Assembly (NCBI GenBank): GCA_016714765.1
Contig: JADKCF010000008.1
Span: forward strand, 62,001 to 126,000
Source: Saprospiraceae bacterium
GTDB lineage: Bacteria > Bacteroidota > Bacteroidia > Chitinophagales > Saprospiraceae
Length of the DNA stretch: 64,000 bases
Direction of reading: 5' to 3'
The notes below the pieces were generated by a model. That model was not told the DNA's origin. It did not search any database and saw nothing but the letters and a program-made list of their open reading frames with translations. Both the position numbers and the translations under genes were made by a program. Below are positions 37,210 through 47,691 of the stretch, in pieces. How positions within the stretch are numbered: the stretch's first letter is position 1; the number at the start of each line of letters is the position of its first letter.

Positions 37210-37252
37210 TTTTGTATCTAAATTTTTATTTGTTAAAAAAATCAATCAATTT

Positions 37253-37570
37253 TTAGCAGCATTTTTTGGAGTCAAACATAGAATCAATATAATCTTTGAG
37301 CAATGTCAGCGTTTTTTGATTCACACAATAACATATAGAAGCGCCTTCTACAGAACCTTGTATTAGCCCGACATCTTTGAGTTCTTTGAGATGCTGCGAT
37401 ACCGTAGGCTGAGATAGTGGCAATACATTTACGATGTCACCACATATACAGGCATCTGTTCTAGTCAGGAATTCGAGGATGGCAATGCGTGCCGGATGTC
37501 CCAAAGCTTTTGCAATTGATGCCATTTGATTTTGCCTGTCGCTGAAATGAGCGGTTTTGGATGCTCCCAT
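37253..37570 (-). CDS. arsR: ArsR-family metalloregulatory repressor
   Basis: 105 residues, a winged-helix repressor: ALGHPARIAILEFLT (dimer/helix 3 region), ACICGDIV (Cys pair where ArsR proteins bind As(III)), recognition helix LSQPTVSQHLKELKDVGLI, and a C-terminal KKCC. It probably represses its own operon and releases DNA on arsenite binding. It is the first gene of arsR-arsM. An inverted-repeat operator overlaps its promoter. Confidence 0.88.
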   Translation of the reverse strand: MGASKTAHFSDRQNQMASIAKALGHPARIAILEFLTRTDACICGDIVNVLPLSQPTVSQHLKELKDVGLIQGSVEGASICYCVNQKTLTLLKDYIDSMFDSKKCC

Positions 37571-37950
37571 AATACATTATTATTAATATATTGCAATATT
37601 ACGATATTATATTGGATTTGTCAATAGATAAGTTGTTTTTTGTTCGAATAAATGATAAAATAGCTTAGGAGATACAGGTTTTATAAAGGTTTTTTCTAAA
37701 GATTTAGCTTCATAATGTGGAGATGATATTGAAGAGCGTTTTATGTTTTTTAGTGATACAATCGAGTCGATGAAAAATTTGCAGATTTTAGGAAGTCAAA
37801 ATATTTTATTCCATAAAGAGTTGTATAGTGCTGATAATCAGTTATTAAAAACATATTATTACTTATTTTAATATCAAAAAAGAGGTCAAATATTTGTTTA
37901 TGAGAGCTGTATTAGCTTTATTTGCGGCATAAATAGAAAACATTATCAAA
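37571..37950. other. Divergent intergenic region between arsR and acpP
   Basis: 380 bases, AT-rich. The left 55 bases hold the arsR promoter and operator. The right end holds TAGCTTTA (37913-37920), an imperfect -7 box for acpP. The middle shows no gene or strong secondary structure. Confidence 0.45.
37588..37624 (-). promoter_or_regulatory. Promoter and overlapping palindromic operator of arsR
   Basis: On the minus strand TTGACA (37619-37624), a 17-base spacer and TAATAT(TG) (37596-37601) form a promoter. Overlapping it are a perfect palindrome ATATTGCAATAT (37588-37599) and the inverted repeat AATAT-n4-ATATT (37595-37608). Position over the -10 region fits autorepression by ArsR. Confidence 0.55.
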
Positions 37951-38187
37951 ATGTCACAAATCGCAGAAAAAGTAAAAAAAATTATCATTGACAAATTAGG
38001 AGTTGATGAATCAGAAGTAACTCACGAAGCAAGCTTCACAAATGACCTGGGAGCAGATTCTCTGGACACTGTGGAGTTGATCATGGAGTTTGAAAAAGAA
38101 TTTGATGTATCCATTCCTGATGATCAGGCAGAAAAAATCCAGACGGTAGGGCAAGCCATTGAATTTTTAGAGGCTAGCAAAGCATAA
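37951..38187 (+). CDS. acpP: Acyl carrier protein
   Basis: 78 residues, the usual ACP length, acidic, with the phosphopantetheine attachment site GADSLDTVEL (Ser 37). ACP carries growing acyl chains in type II fatty-acid synthesis. It is followed by a terminator and then fabF and rnc, the conserved acpP-fabF-rnc order of Bacteroidota. Confidence 0.95.
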   Translation: MSQIAEKVKKIIIDKLGVDESEVTHEASFTNDLGADSLDTVELIMEFEKEFDVSIPDDQAEKIQTVGQAIEFLEASKA

Positions 38188-38210
38188 GGATTTTTAAAAG
38201 AACATAGAAG

Positions 38211-38246
38211 TCCACAAAAGCAGTTGTTTTTGTGGATTTTTTTTTA
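38211..38246 (+). terminator. Rho-independent terminator after acpP
   Basis: Stem TCCACAAAA (38211-38219) pairs with TTTTTGTGGA ending at 38236, followed by nine or more T. It should let acpP be transcribed more than fabF, as commonly needed for this abundant carrier protein. Confidence 0.75.
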
Positions 38247-38345
38247 ATATTACTTTTCTTTTAACTCGTTGGCTAAACAATTCAATCATTTTAGTTGATA
38301 ATTGCTAAAAAATATAGAATTTTGCCAAATATTTTATAACCACTT

Positions 38346-39593
38346 ATGAGACGAGTCGTAATCACCGGGATAGGAGCCCTAACTCCTATAGGAAATACAT
38401 ACAGACAATACATAGATGGCCTAAAAAATGGCATCAGCGGAGCAGGACCCATAACCAGATTTGATGCATCCCACTTTAAAGTCAAGTTTGCCTGTGAGCT
38501 AAAAAACTTTGACGTCGAACAGTTCATGCCCCGAAAAGACGCCAGAAGACTGGACCCATTCGCTCAGTATGCTATGGTTGTTGCAGACGAAGCTATCGCT
38601 ATGTCGGGATTGGATCTCACTCAGATAGACATGGACAGGACCGGTGTCATTTGGGGTACAGGTATAGGTGGATTCGAAACCATTGAACACGATATTTCCG
38701 AAGCGGCCTTGTGGTCAGGCGAGCCACGTTATAGTCCCTTTCTGATACCAAAGCTGATAGCTGATATTGCACCGGGTCACATCTCCATTAAGTATGGATT
38801 TCGTGGCATCAATTATGCAACAGTCTCTGCTTGTGCATCATCTACACACTCTATCATAGCTTCCTTTGATTATATTAGAATGGGCAGAGCTGATATTATG
38901 ATCACCGGTGGTAGTGAAGCGGCTGTAACAAAGGCTAGTGTTGGCGGATTTTCAGCCATGAAAGCTATGTCTGAAAGAAATGACAGTCCTGAGACAGCAA
39001 GCCGGCCTTTTGATAAAGATAGAGACGGTTTTGTTTTAGGTGAAGGAGGTGGCGCACTGGTACTGGAAGAACTGGAACATGCAAAAAAGAGAGGAGCGAC
39101 CATCTATGGTGAAATTATAGGAGCTGGAATGACTGCTGATGCTTACCATATGACCGCTCCGCATCCTGAAGGTCTAGGTGCGAGAAATGTGATGGCCATT
39201 GCTATCAAGGATGCAGGCATAGAGCCGGGAGACGTAGGATATGTCAATGTTCACGGTACGTCTACTCCACTGGGCGATATTGCAGAGACAAAAGCCATTC
39301 AGGCGGTATTTGGCGAAGCGGCATATGCACTCAATATCAGCAGTACAAAATCAATGACAGGTCATTTATTGGGAGGAGCAGGGGCGATTGAGGCCATTGC
39401 CTGTGTGGCAGCAATCAATGAAAACTTCATACCTCCTACGATCAATCATTTTACGGATGATCCAGAGTTTGACGCTAAGCTCAATTTTACATTTGGTGTT
39501 GCACAGGAGAAAAAATCAATATTGCACTAAGTAACACTTTTTGGTTTTGGTGGGCATAATGCTTCGCTGATAGTTAAAGGATACACAGAATAA
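38346..39593 (+). CDS. fabF: Beta-ketoacyl-ACP synthase II (two compensating frameshifts near the 3' end)
   Basis: About 415 residues once corrected. The annotated frame stops at 39530 after EKKSILH, but one more A in the run at 39509 gives KKINIALSNT and one fewer T in the run at 39537 gives FGFGGHNASLIVKGYTE, the expected C-terminus ending at 39593. The catalytic Cys is in VSACASSTHSI and the two His in NVHGTSTPLGD and STKSMTGHLLG. FabF elongates acyl-ACP with malonyl-ACP. Because the enzyme is essential in most bacteria, the indels are probably sequencing errors. Confidence 0.9.
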
Positions 39594-39595
39594 TT

Positions 39596-40324
39596 TTGGA
39601 TATAGTAAGACGGTTTTATAATTTATATCTGTCAGATGACAAGGAACTGACCATGCGACTGAGGCCCATTCTCGGGTTTACACCAGCAAGGTTGAGTTTA
39701 TTTAAAACTGCTTTCTATCATAAATCTATGACCAACGAAACACCGGGCAAACCAACCAATGAAAGGCTGGAATACCTGGGAGACGCCATACTTTCTACCA
39801 TCGTGGCTGAATATCTTTTTAAAAAATACCCCAATAAAGACGAAGGATTTCTGACCAAAATGCGCTCCAAGATTGTCAAGCGTCAGACGCTCAATGAAAT
39901 AGCTGACAATATGGGACTCGATGTGATATTATCAGAGTACAGCATGGGCAAAATGAGCAGCTCTATGTTGGGCAATGCATTTGAAGCTTTGGTGGGAGCC
40001 ATCTATATTGAATTCGGATATGAAAAAACAAAAACTTATGTCATCCGTAATATCCTGATGAAGTATCTGGATATCAATGATCTGGAAACCAGAGACGACA
40101 ACCACAAGTCGCAGTTGCTGGAATGGTGCCAAAAAAATGGCAAAGAAATCAATTTTACTACTCTTGCTAAATTCAAAATGGATAAAAGGGATTGTTTTAA
40201 AGTGGCTGTGCTGATAGACAATGCAGAAATTTCCACCGCAGAAGATTTTAATAAAAAATCTGCCGAACAGACAGCAGCCAGTCGTGCCCTGGTAAAACTC
40301 AACATTATCAACTCTGTAGCTTAA
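39596..40324 (+). CDS. rnc: Ribonuclease III
   Basis: 242 residues starting at a TTG two bases after the fabF stop. The signature ERLEYLGDAILSTIVAEYLF (about residues 59-78) holds the catalytic acidic residues, with a second set in GNAFEALVGAIYIEFG. A C-terminal double-strand RNA binding domain follows (HKSQLLEWCQKNGKEINF, KKSAEQTAASRALVKL). It cleaves double-stranded RNA in rRNA processing and mRNA turnover. The TTG start and tight spacing suggest translational coupling to fabF. Confidence 0.92.
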   Translation: MDIVRRFYNLYLSDDKELTMRLRPILGFTPARLSLFKTAFYHKSMTNETPGKPTNERLEYLGDAILSTIVAEYLFKKYPNKDEGFLTKMRSKIVKRQTLNEIADNMGLDVILSEYSMGKMSSSMLGNAFEALVGAIYIEFGYEKTKTYVIRNILMKYLDINDLETRDDNHKSQLLEWCQKNGKEINFTTLAKFKMDKRDCFKVAVLIDNAEISTAEDFNKKSAEQTAASRALVKLNIINSVA

Positions 40325-40333
40325 TTCACTTCA

Positions 40334-41534
40334 ATGGACTCACTGACACAAATGATCCTTGGTGCCGCTGTCGGAGAAGCCGCATTGGGTAAAAAAGTAG
40401 GTAATAGAGCCATGGTTTGGGGAGCTATTGCAGGAACCATACCTGATTTGGATGTCATTTCCAATGTATTCATGAGCCCGATTGATGCCCTGGCTTTTCA
40501 TAGGGGACCTACACATTCAATTTTATTTTGTGTCATTTCTGCGTTTATTCTGGGCTGGCTTGTTTCTGTGATGTACAGGTTACCGTACCACAAATGGTTG
40601 GGTATTACAGGATGGAGCTTACTCCTGGCCGCGCTTAGCGGTAGTATCATTTTTATCGGAGGTTTGACCCTCACGAAAACCGTAGCGGGTATTTTAATAT
40701 TGGCCGGATTTGGATTTTTGATATATAAAAGATATTTTAGATTGAGCTATGCAGCTACGGATGCTACAGCAGCCCAGTGGATATGGTTGTTTTTTCTGGC
40801 CTTAGTGACACACCCCATTTTGGATTGTTTCACTACATATGGCACACAATTATTATTGCCTTTTTCTGACCAGCGAGTCGCTTTTAACAATATAGCTGTT
40901 GCAGATCCTCTGTATACTTTGCCTTTTATGCTTTGTCTACTCACTGCCATGTTTTACAAGCGTACAAATCCTCAGAGAGCTGTCTGGAATAACAGAGGAC
41001 TCATCATCAGTAGCTTATATATGGCTTTGACCATTTTTAATAAAACAAGGATTAATACTGTTTTTGAAAACTCATTGAGTCATGACAAAATTACGTATTC
41101 AAGATACAGACTACACCTACTATTTGAATAATGTTCTGTGGAGCGGTATTGCTGAGACAGATAGTGCTTATTACTATGGGATGTATTCTTTTTTTGATGA
41201 TGAAAAAGTATTTAAACTTAAAAAGTTAAGCAAAACCAGTGACTCTCTCCATCAGGCTTTGTATACTGATCCCACGTTAAAAACACTTCAATGGTTTAGT
41301 GACGGATATTTTTTATTAGAAAGAAAAGACAAATCAACTTTAGAATATTTTGACTTGCGGTTTGGTACCTTCAGGATGAATCTTTCAGACAAGGATCAGT
41401 TTGTTTTTAAATTCAACATAGATGAAAATCCACCAGGAACCTTTGTGCTTAAAGATCAGGGTACAAGACCCAGGGATGCAAACTTTGGCGAAGCTTTTGC
41501 TGCACTTTGGGACAGAATGATGGGGAGACTATAA
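40334..41534 (+). CDS. YdjM-like integral membrane metal-dependent hydrolase (frameshifted)
   Basis: Frame one (40334-41131) and the second frame (41082-41534) join if two single bases are restored near 41110-41125, giving YSRY-TTPTILNNVLWSG, a family-like junction. The product is about 400 residues with several membrane helices. Conserved polar residues within or beside helices include GTIPDLDV, FHRGPTHSI and THPILDCFTTYGT, typical of the YdjM / LexA-regulated inner-membrane hydrolase family, in which His and Asp suggest a metal site. The C-terminal 140 residues are soluble. Function unknown. It starts ten bases after rnc. Confidence 0.75.
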
Positions 41535-41613
41535 AAGTGTGTTGGTATTAATTTTTTAGATAGTAAATCTTTTTTGGTTTTACAATTGGAAATTTATCTA
41601 ATCTATTTATCTT

Positions 41614-41621
41614 TACCTTTG
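41614..41621 (+). promoter_or_regulatory. Candidate -7 promoter box
   Basis: TACCTTTG, 30 bases before the ATG at 41651. The identical octamer precedes anmK and the DEAD-box gene. Confidence 0.4.
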
Positions 41622-41650
41622 TCCAAGTCCAATGGAGCATTTATCAAATC

Positions 41651-42275
41651 ATGAGCTTACGAATCGTATTTTTTATTTGGGGGATGACAGTTTTAATTTC
41701 TGAAAACTTCAGTCAGAATGCAAAGAAGGATGCAGTTGTTTCCTACATATTTCCATTGGAAAATATGATAGTCAATACCAGTAAAATCAAATTGCAATGG
41801 GTCAAATCTCCATCTTCAGATACATTATCCAGGGTGCAGCTCTCAGAAAGCAGACTTTTCGATGATTTGATTTTAGATACAATAGTAACAACAGACTATA
41901 TTGTAATCGACGAGTTGATTAGGCACAAGCAGTATTATTGGAAAGTAATAAGTGTTCAACCAGCTAAACTTGCATTGAATCAGGAAGCCTACTCATTTTT
42001 TAAGACTACATCTGTATGGTTAGCGAATGTAGAGCAAAATCTGGGCGTACAGATCATCCCCACCTGGGTCAACAGCAATGAAGTGTTGGTGATGACAATC
42101 AAGAAAAACGTATTCTTGTACTATCTATAATGCTAATGATCAAATAAAATACCAACACAGTGGCAGCACAGAAAAGCAGGCTATCAAAACATCGCTGTGG
42201 CAAAGGGGCAATTACTTATTTGATTTAAAGATAGAAGGTCAGGATGCTAAGCTCATACCTTTTGCATTGAACTGA
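41651..42275 (+). CDS. Exported protein with fibronectin-like domain (frameshifted)
   Basis: A signal peptide (residues 1-23, ending NFSQN) followed by a fibronectin-III-like segment (NTSKIKLQWVKSPSSDTL, IRHKQYYWKVIS). The frame stops at 42130, but removing one A (or adding two bases) in the run near 42107 continues to 42275 as TYSCTIYNANDQIKYQHSG and LWQRGNYLFDLKIEGQD. The continuation resembles a small C-terminal beta-sandwich like those ending secreted Bacteroidota proteins. About 207 residues in total. No specific function recognised. Confidence 0.55.
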
Positions 42276-42302
42276 TGGTTATATAATTTATTAAGATCAA
42301 TT

Positions 42303-43370
42303 ATGTTGCATACTGAATATGCTCATCTGAATAAAAAGGAAAACGAAGCCTATTTAAAAAGCCTAAATACAAGGCACAATGAAGGTGTTTTTCCGCAACT
42401 TAAGGCCATCCACGAGGAAGTTTTCAGCAAAACTGACTGTCTGTCATGTGCCAATTGCTGTCGGACTTTGCCGGCATTACTTAATGCTAGTGATATCAAA
42501 CGAATTGCCAAACATATTGGTATAAATACAAAACAATTCATCAGGAGTTTTGTGCTCGAAGATATAAATGGAGAAATGATGCTGAATGGCGTTCCCTGCA
42601 AATTTTTAAACGATGACAATAGTTGCAGCATATACGAAATAAGGCCGGATGCATGCAGGAGATATCCGCATACCGACGAAAAAGAATATATCCGCCGAGC
42701 TACCTTGAATCTTGCTAATACACTGACTTGTCCTGCAGCATATGAAATACTCGAAAAATTAAAAAGACACTTCCTGCCCATGATATATGAATTTAACGGA
42801 TACATACCCGTCATAGATGAGTCTTCCTATGTGCATCCCCAGGCTACTGTCACCGGTAATGTGATCATAGGTCGAAATGTGTATATCGGGCCGTCAGCCG
42901 CTCTCCGGGGAGACTGGGGTCAGATCATAATAGAAGATGGGTGCAATGTTCAGGAAAACTGCACTCTTCATATGTTTCCTGGCAAAACGGTGATCTTATA
43001 CAGAGATGCGCATATAGGACATGGTGCAATCATACATGGTGCATCCATAGGACGTAACAGTATGATAGGAATGAATAGTGTAATCATGGATGAGGCAGTA
43101 GTAGGCGACGAATGTATTGTGGGTGCACTTACATTTATTAAAGCCGGGCAAAGCTTCCCATCCAGAAGCCTAGTAGTAGGAAATCCTGCTCGTATCATCA
43201 AAGAAGTCAGTGATGAAATGCTTGACTGGAAGACAGAAGGCACGACATTATACCAACAGTTGCCATCAGATTGTATGCATTCGCTGCGTCCTTGTGAACC
43301 CCTCAGAAGTATTCCGCCTGACAGACCCACACAACAGGAAGTCTACAAGTATTTCGGTAAAAAACAGTAA
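42303..43370 (+). CDS. YkgJ-type Cys-cluster protein fused to gamma-carbonic-anhydrase-like domain
   Basis: 355 residues. Residues 1-155 match the YkgJ/UPF0153 zinc- or iron-binding family: CLSCANCCRTLP, CKFLNDDNSCSIYEIRPDACRRYP and TCPAA. Residues 160-330 are a left-handed beta-helix of hexapeptide repeats like PaaY/YrdA gamma-class carbonic anhydrases: YIPVIDESSYVHPQATVTG, ALRGDWG, NVQENCTLHM, IGHGAIIHGASIG; the three His metal ligands are present. The second part has its own plausible start (ATG at 42780), so this may be two genes joined by a lost base, or a real fusion. Confidence 0.75.
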   Translation: MLHTEYAHLNKKENEAYLKSLNTRHNEGVFPQLKAIHEEVFSKTDCLSCANCCRTLPALLNASDIKRIAKHIGINTKQFIRSFVLEDINGEMMLNGVPCKFLNDDNSCSIYEIRPDACRRYPHTDEKEYIRRATLNLANTLTCPAAYEILEKLKRHFLPMIYEFNGYIPVIDESSYVHPQATVTGNVIIGRNVYIGPSAALRGDWGQIIIEDGCNVQENCTLHMFPGKTVILYRDAHIGHGAIIHGASIGRNSMIGMNSVIMDEAVVGDECIVGALTFIKAGQSFPSRSLVVGNPARIIKEVSDEMLDWKTEGTTLYQQLPSDCMHSLRPCEPLRSIPPDRPTQQEVYKYFGKKQ

Positions 43371-43389
43371 TATTTTTTTTTGATGTGGG

Positions 43390-44421
43390 TTAATTTGGAG
43401 GAATCAATAAACCCTCATTTATTTTTTTTACCAATCCGGGTCCCTCATAGACCATGCCTGAGTATACTTGTATCAGAGAGGCTCCGGCTTTGAGTTTTTC
43501 CAAAGCATCATCTGCACTTTCTATACCCCCGACACCTATTATGGTGATTTTACCTGCAGACTTTTTATGAATGTATTCAATCACCTGTGTAGACCTGTTT
43601 TTTAGTGGTCGGCCACTCAATCCACCACTTCCTATATTCTCCGTGGATGTGCTGAGGGAGGATCTGTTCAGTGTGGTGTTGGTGGCAATGATTCCATGTA
43701 TTCCAGTATCATTAACTATTTCTATGATATCATCCAGTTGCTCATTAGTCAGATCCGGTGCGATTTTAAGCAGGATAGGTTTTGACTTGGTTTTTTGTGT
43801 ATTTTTTTCCATCAGAGTTGTTAAAAGCCTGGTCAGAGGTGCTTTTTCCTGCAGTTCCCTCAGTCCGGGTGTATTAGGCGAACTGACATTTACTACAAAA
43901 TAATCAACATATGGGAAAAGGGCTTCGAAACAAAACACATAATCATCAGTCGCTTTTTCATTGGGTGTAAGTTTATTTTTACCTATATTTCCTCCGAGGA
44001 TCACGTTGGAGTGCTTGGTTTTTTTAAGTCTGGAGACCAAGGCTGCTACGCCATCATTGTTAAATCCCATACGATTAATTAATGCCTTGTCATCCGGAAG
44101 CCTGAATAACCTGGGTTGATCATTGCCGTCTTGAGGTAATGGTGTGACTGTTCCGATCTCAATAAATCCAAATCCCAGGGTTGCCATTTGTTCGAAATAT
44201 TTTCCATCTTTATCAAAACCTGCAGCCAGACCAACAGGATTGAGGAAGTCCAGACCTAGCACATTCCTCTTAAGTCTTTCATCTTCAGTATGGTAGCATT
44301 TTCTGAATATCCACTTGCAGCCCGGAATGATTAAGATAAATTTGAGAAGAGACATCGTTAGGTGATGTGCTCTTTCGGGATCCAGCATAAACATGATTGG
44401 TTTGATGGTATATTTATACAT
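43390..44421 (-). CDS. pyrD: Dihydroorotate dehydrogenase (quinone), class 2
   Basis: 343 residues from ATG 44421 (MYKYTIKPIMFML); a start 14 codons upstream is less family-like. The N-terminal helix DPERAHHLTMSLLKF is the class 2 membrane-association region. FMN and substrate motifs are NPVGLAAGFDKDG, IGTVTPLPQDGN, NRMGFNN, the catalytic-Ser stretch VVNVSSPNTPGLR, IATNTT, SGRPL and IGVGGIES. It oxidises dihydroorotate to orotate with quinone in pyrimidine synthesis. It converges on the YkgJ fusion gene and diverges from the SusC locus. Confidence 0.93.
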   Translation of the reverse strand: MYKYTIKPIMFMLDPERAHHLTMSLLKFILIIPGCKWIFRKCYHTEDERLKRNVLGLDFLNPVGLAAGFDKDGKYFEQMATLGFGFIEIGTVTPLPQDGNDQPRLFRLPDDKALINRMGFNNDGVAALVSRLKKTKHSNVILGGNIGKNKLTPNEKATDDYVFCFEALFPYVDYFVVNVSSPNTPGLRELQEKAPLTRLLTTLMEKNTQKTKSKPILLKIAPDLTNEQLDDIIEIVNDTGIHGIIATNTTLNRSSLSTSTENIGSGGLSGRPLKNRSTQVIEYIHKKSAGKITIIGVGGIESADDALEKLKAGASLIQVYSGMVYEGPGLVKKINEGLLIPPN

Positions 44422-44559
44422 GCCTATAAATTTGATGGCAAAGGTAACCAATACCAACCACAAATTCTTATCAAAAAAGGAAATGCAATGGGCGGTAAAA
44501 TAGAATTCACCATAGGATACTTTATACGCAGATAATTAGTTTTTCTCATTTTTTTTTGC

Positions 44560-44567
44560 TATATTTG
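44560..44567 (+). promoter_or_regulatory. Candidate -7 promoter box of the glucan utilization locus
   Basis: TATATTTG matches TAnnTTTG, 110 bases before the SusC ATG. If used, the mRNA has a leader of about 105 bases, room for post-transcriptional control as known for some PULs. Confidence 0.4.
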
Positions 44568-44677
44568 CCGAATATTACAACCAGAGCCACACCTGACAGA
44601 ATATATAAGATTGTTATATCTAAAAGATAAGGCATTTCGTGGTTTGAGTTGTTAAATAAGTAACAAATCAGCCTAAT

Positions 44678-47672
44678 ATGAAACATTTGAAATTTTTTGC
44701 TACCATTGGTTTGTTGGTTCTATTTTTTAGTCTGAATGGCCAGAACAACATGGTTACAGGAACTGTTAGGGACGTATCTACCAAAGAACCTGTCATTGGA
44801 GCTACTGTTCAGGTCAAAAATACCACTATAGGTACCATCACAGACATTGAAGGCAATTTTGAGATTTCTGCGGACAGGCAGGCAACACTCATTTTTTCAT
44901 ACATTGGATATTCGACCCAGGAAGTCCCTGTCAATGGTCAGAAAAATATAATCATTGAGCTTAAAACTGAAGACATAGTCCTTGATCAGGTTGTCATTGT
45001 AGGATATGGAAGCCAGCGTAAAGTAGATATCACAGGTGCAACAGTAAGTGTCAAAGGTGAAGATCTTGCAAAACAGCCAGTCATGACCGCTACGCAAGAA
45101 TTACAGGGCAAAGTGGCAGGAGTGCAGATTATATCCAGTGGCCGACCCGGATCATCTCCAAATGTTAGAGTGAGAGGAACAGGTACCGCTCTGGCTGGCA
45201 CTTCCGCTCTGTTTGTAGTGGACGGTGTACTCACTGATGACATCAGCAATATCAATACCTCCGAAATTGTCACTATGGATGTCCTGAAAGATGCTTCATC
45301 TACAGCGATATACGGTGCCCGGGGAGCAAATGGTGTAGTCATCATCACTACAAAAAAAGGAAGTAGTGGAGCTACCAGATTCAATTATAATAATTTTGTA
45401 GGCATCAGAAATGCATCCAACCTGATACGGATGGCCAATGCTGAAGAATACGCTAACTATGCTTCAGCAGCATCAGGGACCTTAGTACAGCCTGGTACCG
45501 CTGATACCGATTGGTATGGTGAAATACTAAGAAATGCCTGGACACACAACCACAATCTGAGTGTTTCAGGTGGCTCCGAACGTACAACTCATTTTTTAGG
45601 TTTTGGTTATCTGGAAGATGAAGGAATCGTATTGAACAATAAATTTAAAAGATTTAATGTGAGAGCGAATACAGACTACAAAGTGAATAGTAAAGTAAAT
45701 TTGGGCATCAATGCATCTTTCACCAATTCCAATAATAAAGATGTCAATCTGGGTGCAGCTTATAATAATGCCTACAGAGCGGCACCGATTATTCCTAGTT
45801 TGGTAGATGGACGCTATGGTAATACTTCAGTGTACCAAAATGTCGGCAATTCTGTACTCGACCTCAATAATAATGACAATAAACTAGTACAAAAAAGAAT
45901 ACAGGCATCAGGTTATCTGGAAGTAAAACCATTAAAGGGGCTCACCATAAGGACAGCACTAGGTACAGATATTGTTAATTTTAATGAAAGGAGGTACAAC
46001 TTTAAGTTTAATAATGATGAAGTCACTTTTTTATCCTCAGGAGGAAATCAACGCAATCCTAATAGTTCACTTTTTATAAAAAATGAAAACATCTTCAGAT
46101 GGGTGTGGGACAATATTGCAACATATAATACAAGTTTTGGAAAAAACAACCTAACCTTTATGGCTGGAACAACAGCAGAAGCCTATTCATTGGCTTGGAC
46201 AGCTGCCTCCAGGCAGGATGTGCCTGCTGACAAAGACCTTTGGTATATAACCACCGGCAATGCCAACACCTCTACCAATGATGGATCTGGTGATAAATGG
46301 GCACGTAATTCATATCTTAGTAGGGTTAATTATAATTTTGATAACAAATATTTGTTTACAGGTACCGTCAGGGCAGATGGAAGTTCAAGGATTGCCCCTG
46401 ATAATAGATGGGGCTTTTTTCCATCCGTCGGCTTTGGATGGGTCATCAGCAACGAGCCCTTTATGAAAGATGTTACTTTATTTGAGTCTTTAAAGCTAAG
46501 GACATCATGGGGTCGAGTAGGCAATGATCGGGTTCCTTCTGATGCTTTTACAGTCACAGTCACACCCAATCTGGCATATCCATTCGGGGGTGGGGTAGCT
46601 ACACCAGGCAGTGCTATCACCCAAATCAAAGACCCAAATCTAAAGTGGGAGACTACAGAAGAAATCGATTTAGGTATAGAATACTCGATTTTAAACGGAA
46701 GATTTTATGGAGAGTTGGGCTTTTATGACAAAAAATCCAAAGATCTCCTCATCAATGTAAAAGTGCCGGCTGTCATCGGTGATGAAGATGGAGTAGTACT
46801 AACCAATGCTGCTTCTATCAGAAATACAGGATTTGAATTCGCTGCCAACTGGAGAGACAAAATCAATCAAAAAGCCTCCTATAAAGTAGGTGCTAATATT
46901 ACCCTTAACAAAAATAATGTCATAGGATTGAATGGAGGCCAGCCAATTCTGGACGGAGGGATAGGTGCAGGGCAAATTTATACAACCAAAACTGACAATG
47001 GCCAGCCTGTAGGTAGTTTTTATGTTTTACAGGTTTTGGGAGTCTTCCAGAATGAGCAAGAAGTGGATAGCTACGTATCGGGTGGTGGTAAAATCATCCA
47101 GCCGAGTGCTTCACCGGGAGATTTTAAATATCAGGATACCAATGGCGACGGCCAGATTGATGACAAAGACAGAGTATTTATCGGTTCATACCAGCCCAAA
47201 GCATATTTTGGTATCAATTGTGAATTTACATACAGTGCTTTTGATTTAAGCTTTGATATTTATGGTAATGTAGGCAATTTTGTATACAACGGCAAAAAAG
47301 CCCTTCGACTGAGTGCTTTTGATAATGCAAGCCGCTCTGGCCTATGGTAGATGGACACCTGGATCCGGTACACAGGACGAACCTATTGCCAATAGTGGTT
47401 ACCTTCCTGCATCCACATATTATGTTGAGTCAGGGTCATTCCTGCGACTGAACAATGTAACGCTGTCCTATAATATTCCTAAAGCTGTATCCGAAAAATT
47501 GAATATTGCAAGTGCAAAGTGTTTTATTACCGCCCAAAACGTCTATACTCTTAAGAAATTCACAGGATTTACTCCCGAGCTTTCTGATGATACCCCTACG
47601 AGGGCAGGTATTGAAACCAATGCTTACCCCACTACAAGAACGATAGCCGGGGGAATAAATGTTTCATTCTAA
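44678..47672 (+). CDS. SusC/RagA-family TonB-dependent outer-membrane transporter (one frameshift)
   Basis: About 999 residues across two frames; the frame change lies at about 47325-47335 and the second frame ends at 47672. A signal peptide (ending LNGQ) is followed by a carboxypeptidase-regulatory-like domain (TGTVRDVSTKEPVIGATVQV, residues 27-105). A plug domain holds VVIVGYGSQRKVDITGAT, NVRVRGTG and DVLKDASSTAIYGARGANGVVIITTKKG, and a 22-strand barrel ends GGINVSF. It imports oligosaccharides with the SusD partner encoded 20 bases later. First gene of the utilization locus. Confidence 0.9.
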
Positions 47673-47691
47673 ATTTATTAAAAATAAGATT

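Noticed and set aside
4815..39540. Programmed ribosomal frameshifting as an explanation for split genes
   Set aside because: The shifts occur in unrelated genes at varied homopolymers, include multiple shifts per gene, and lack consistent slippery heptamers with downstream structures.
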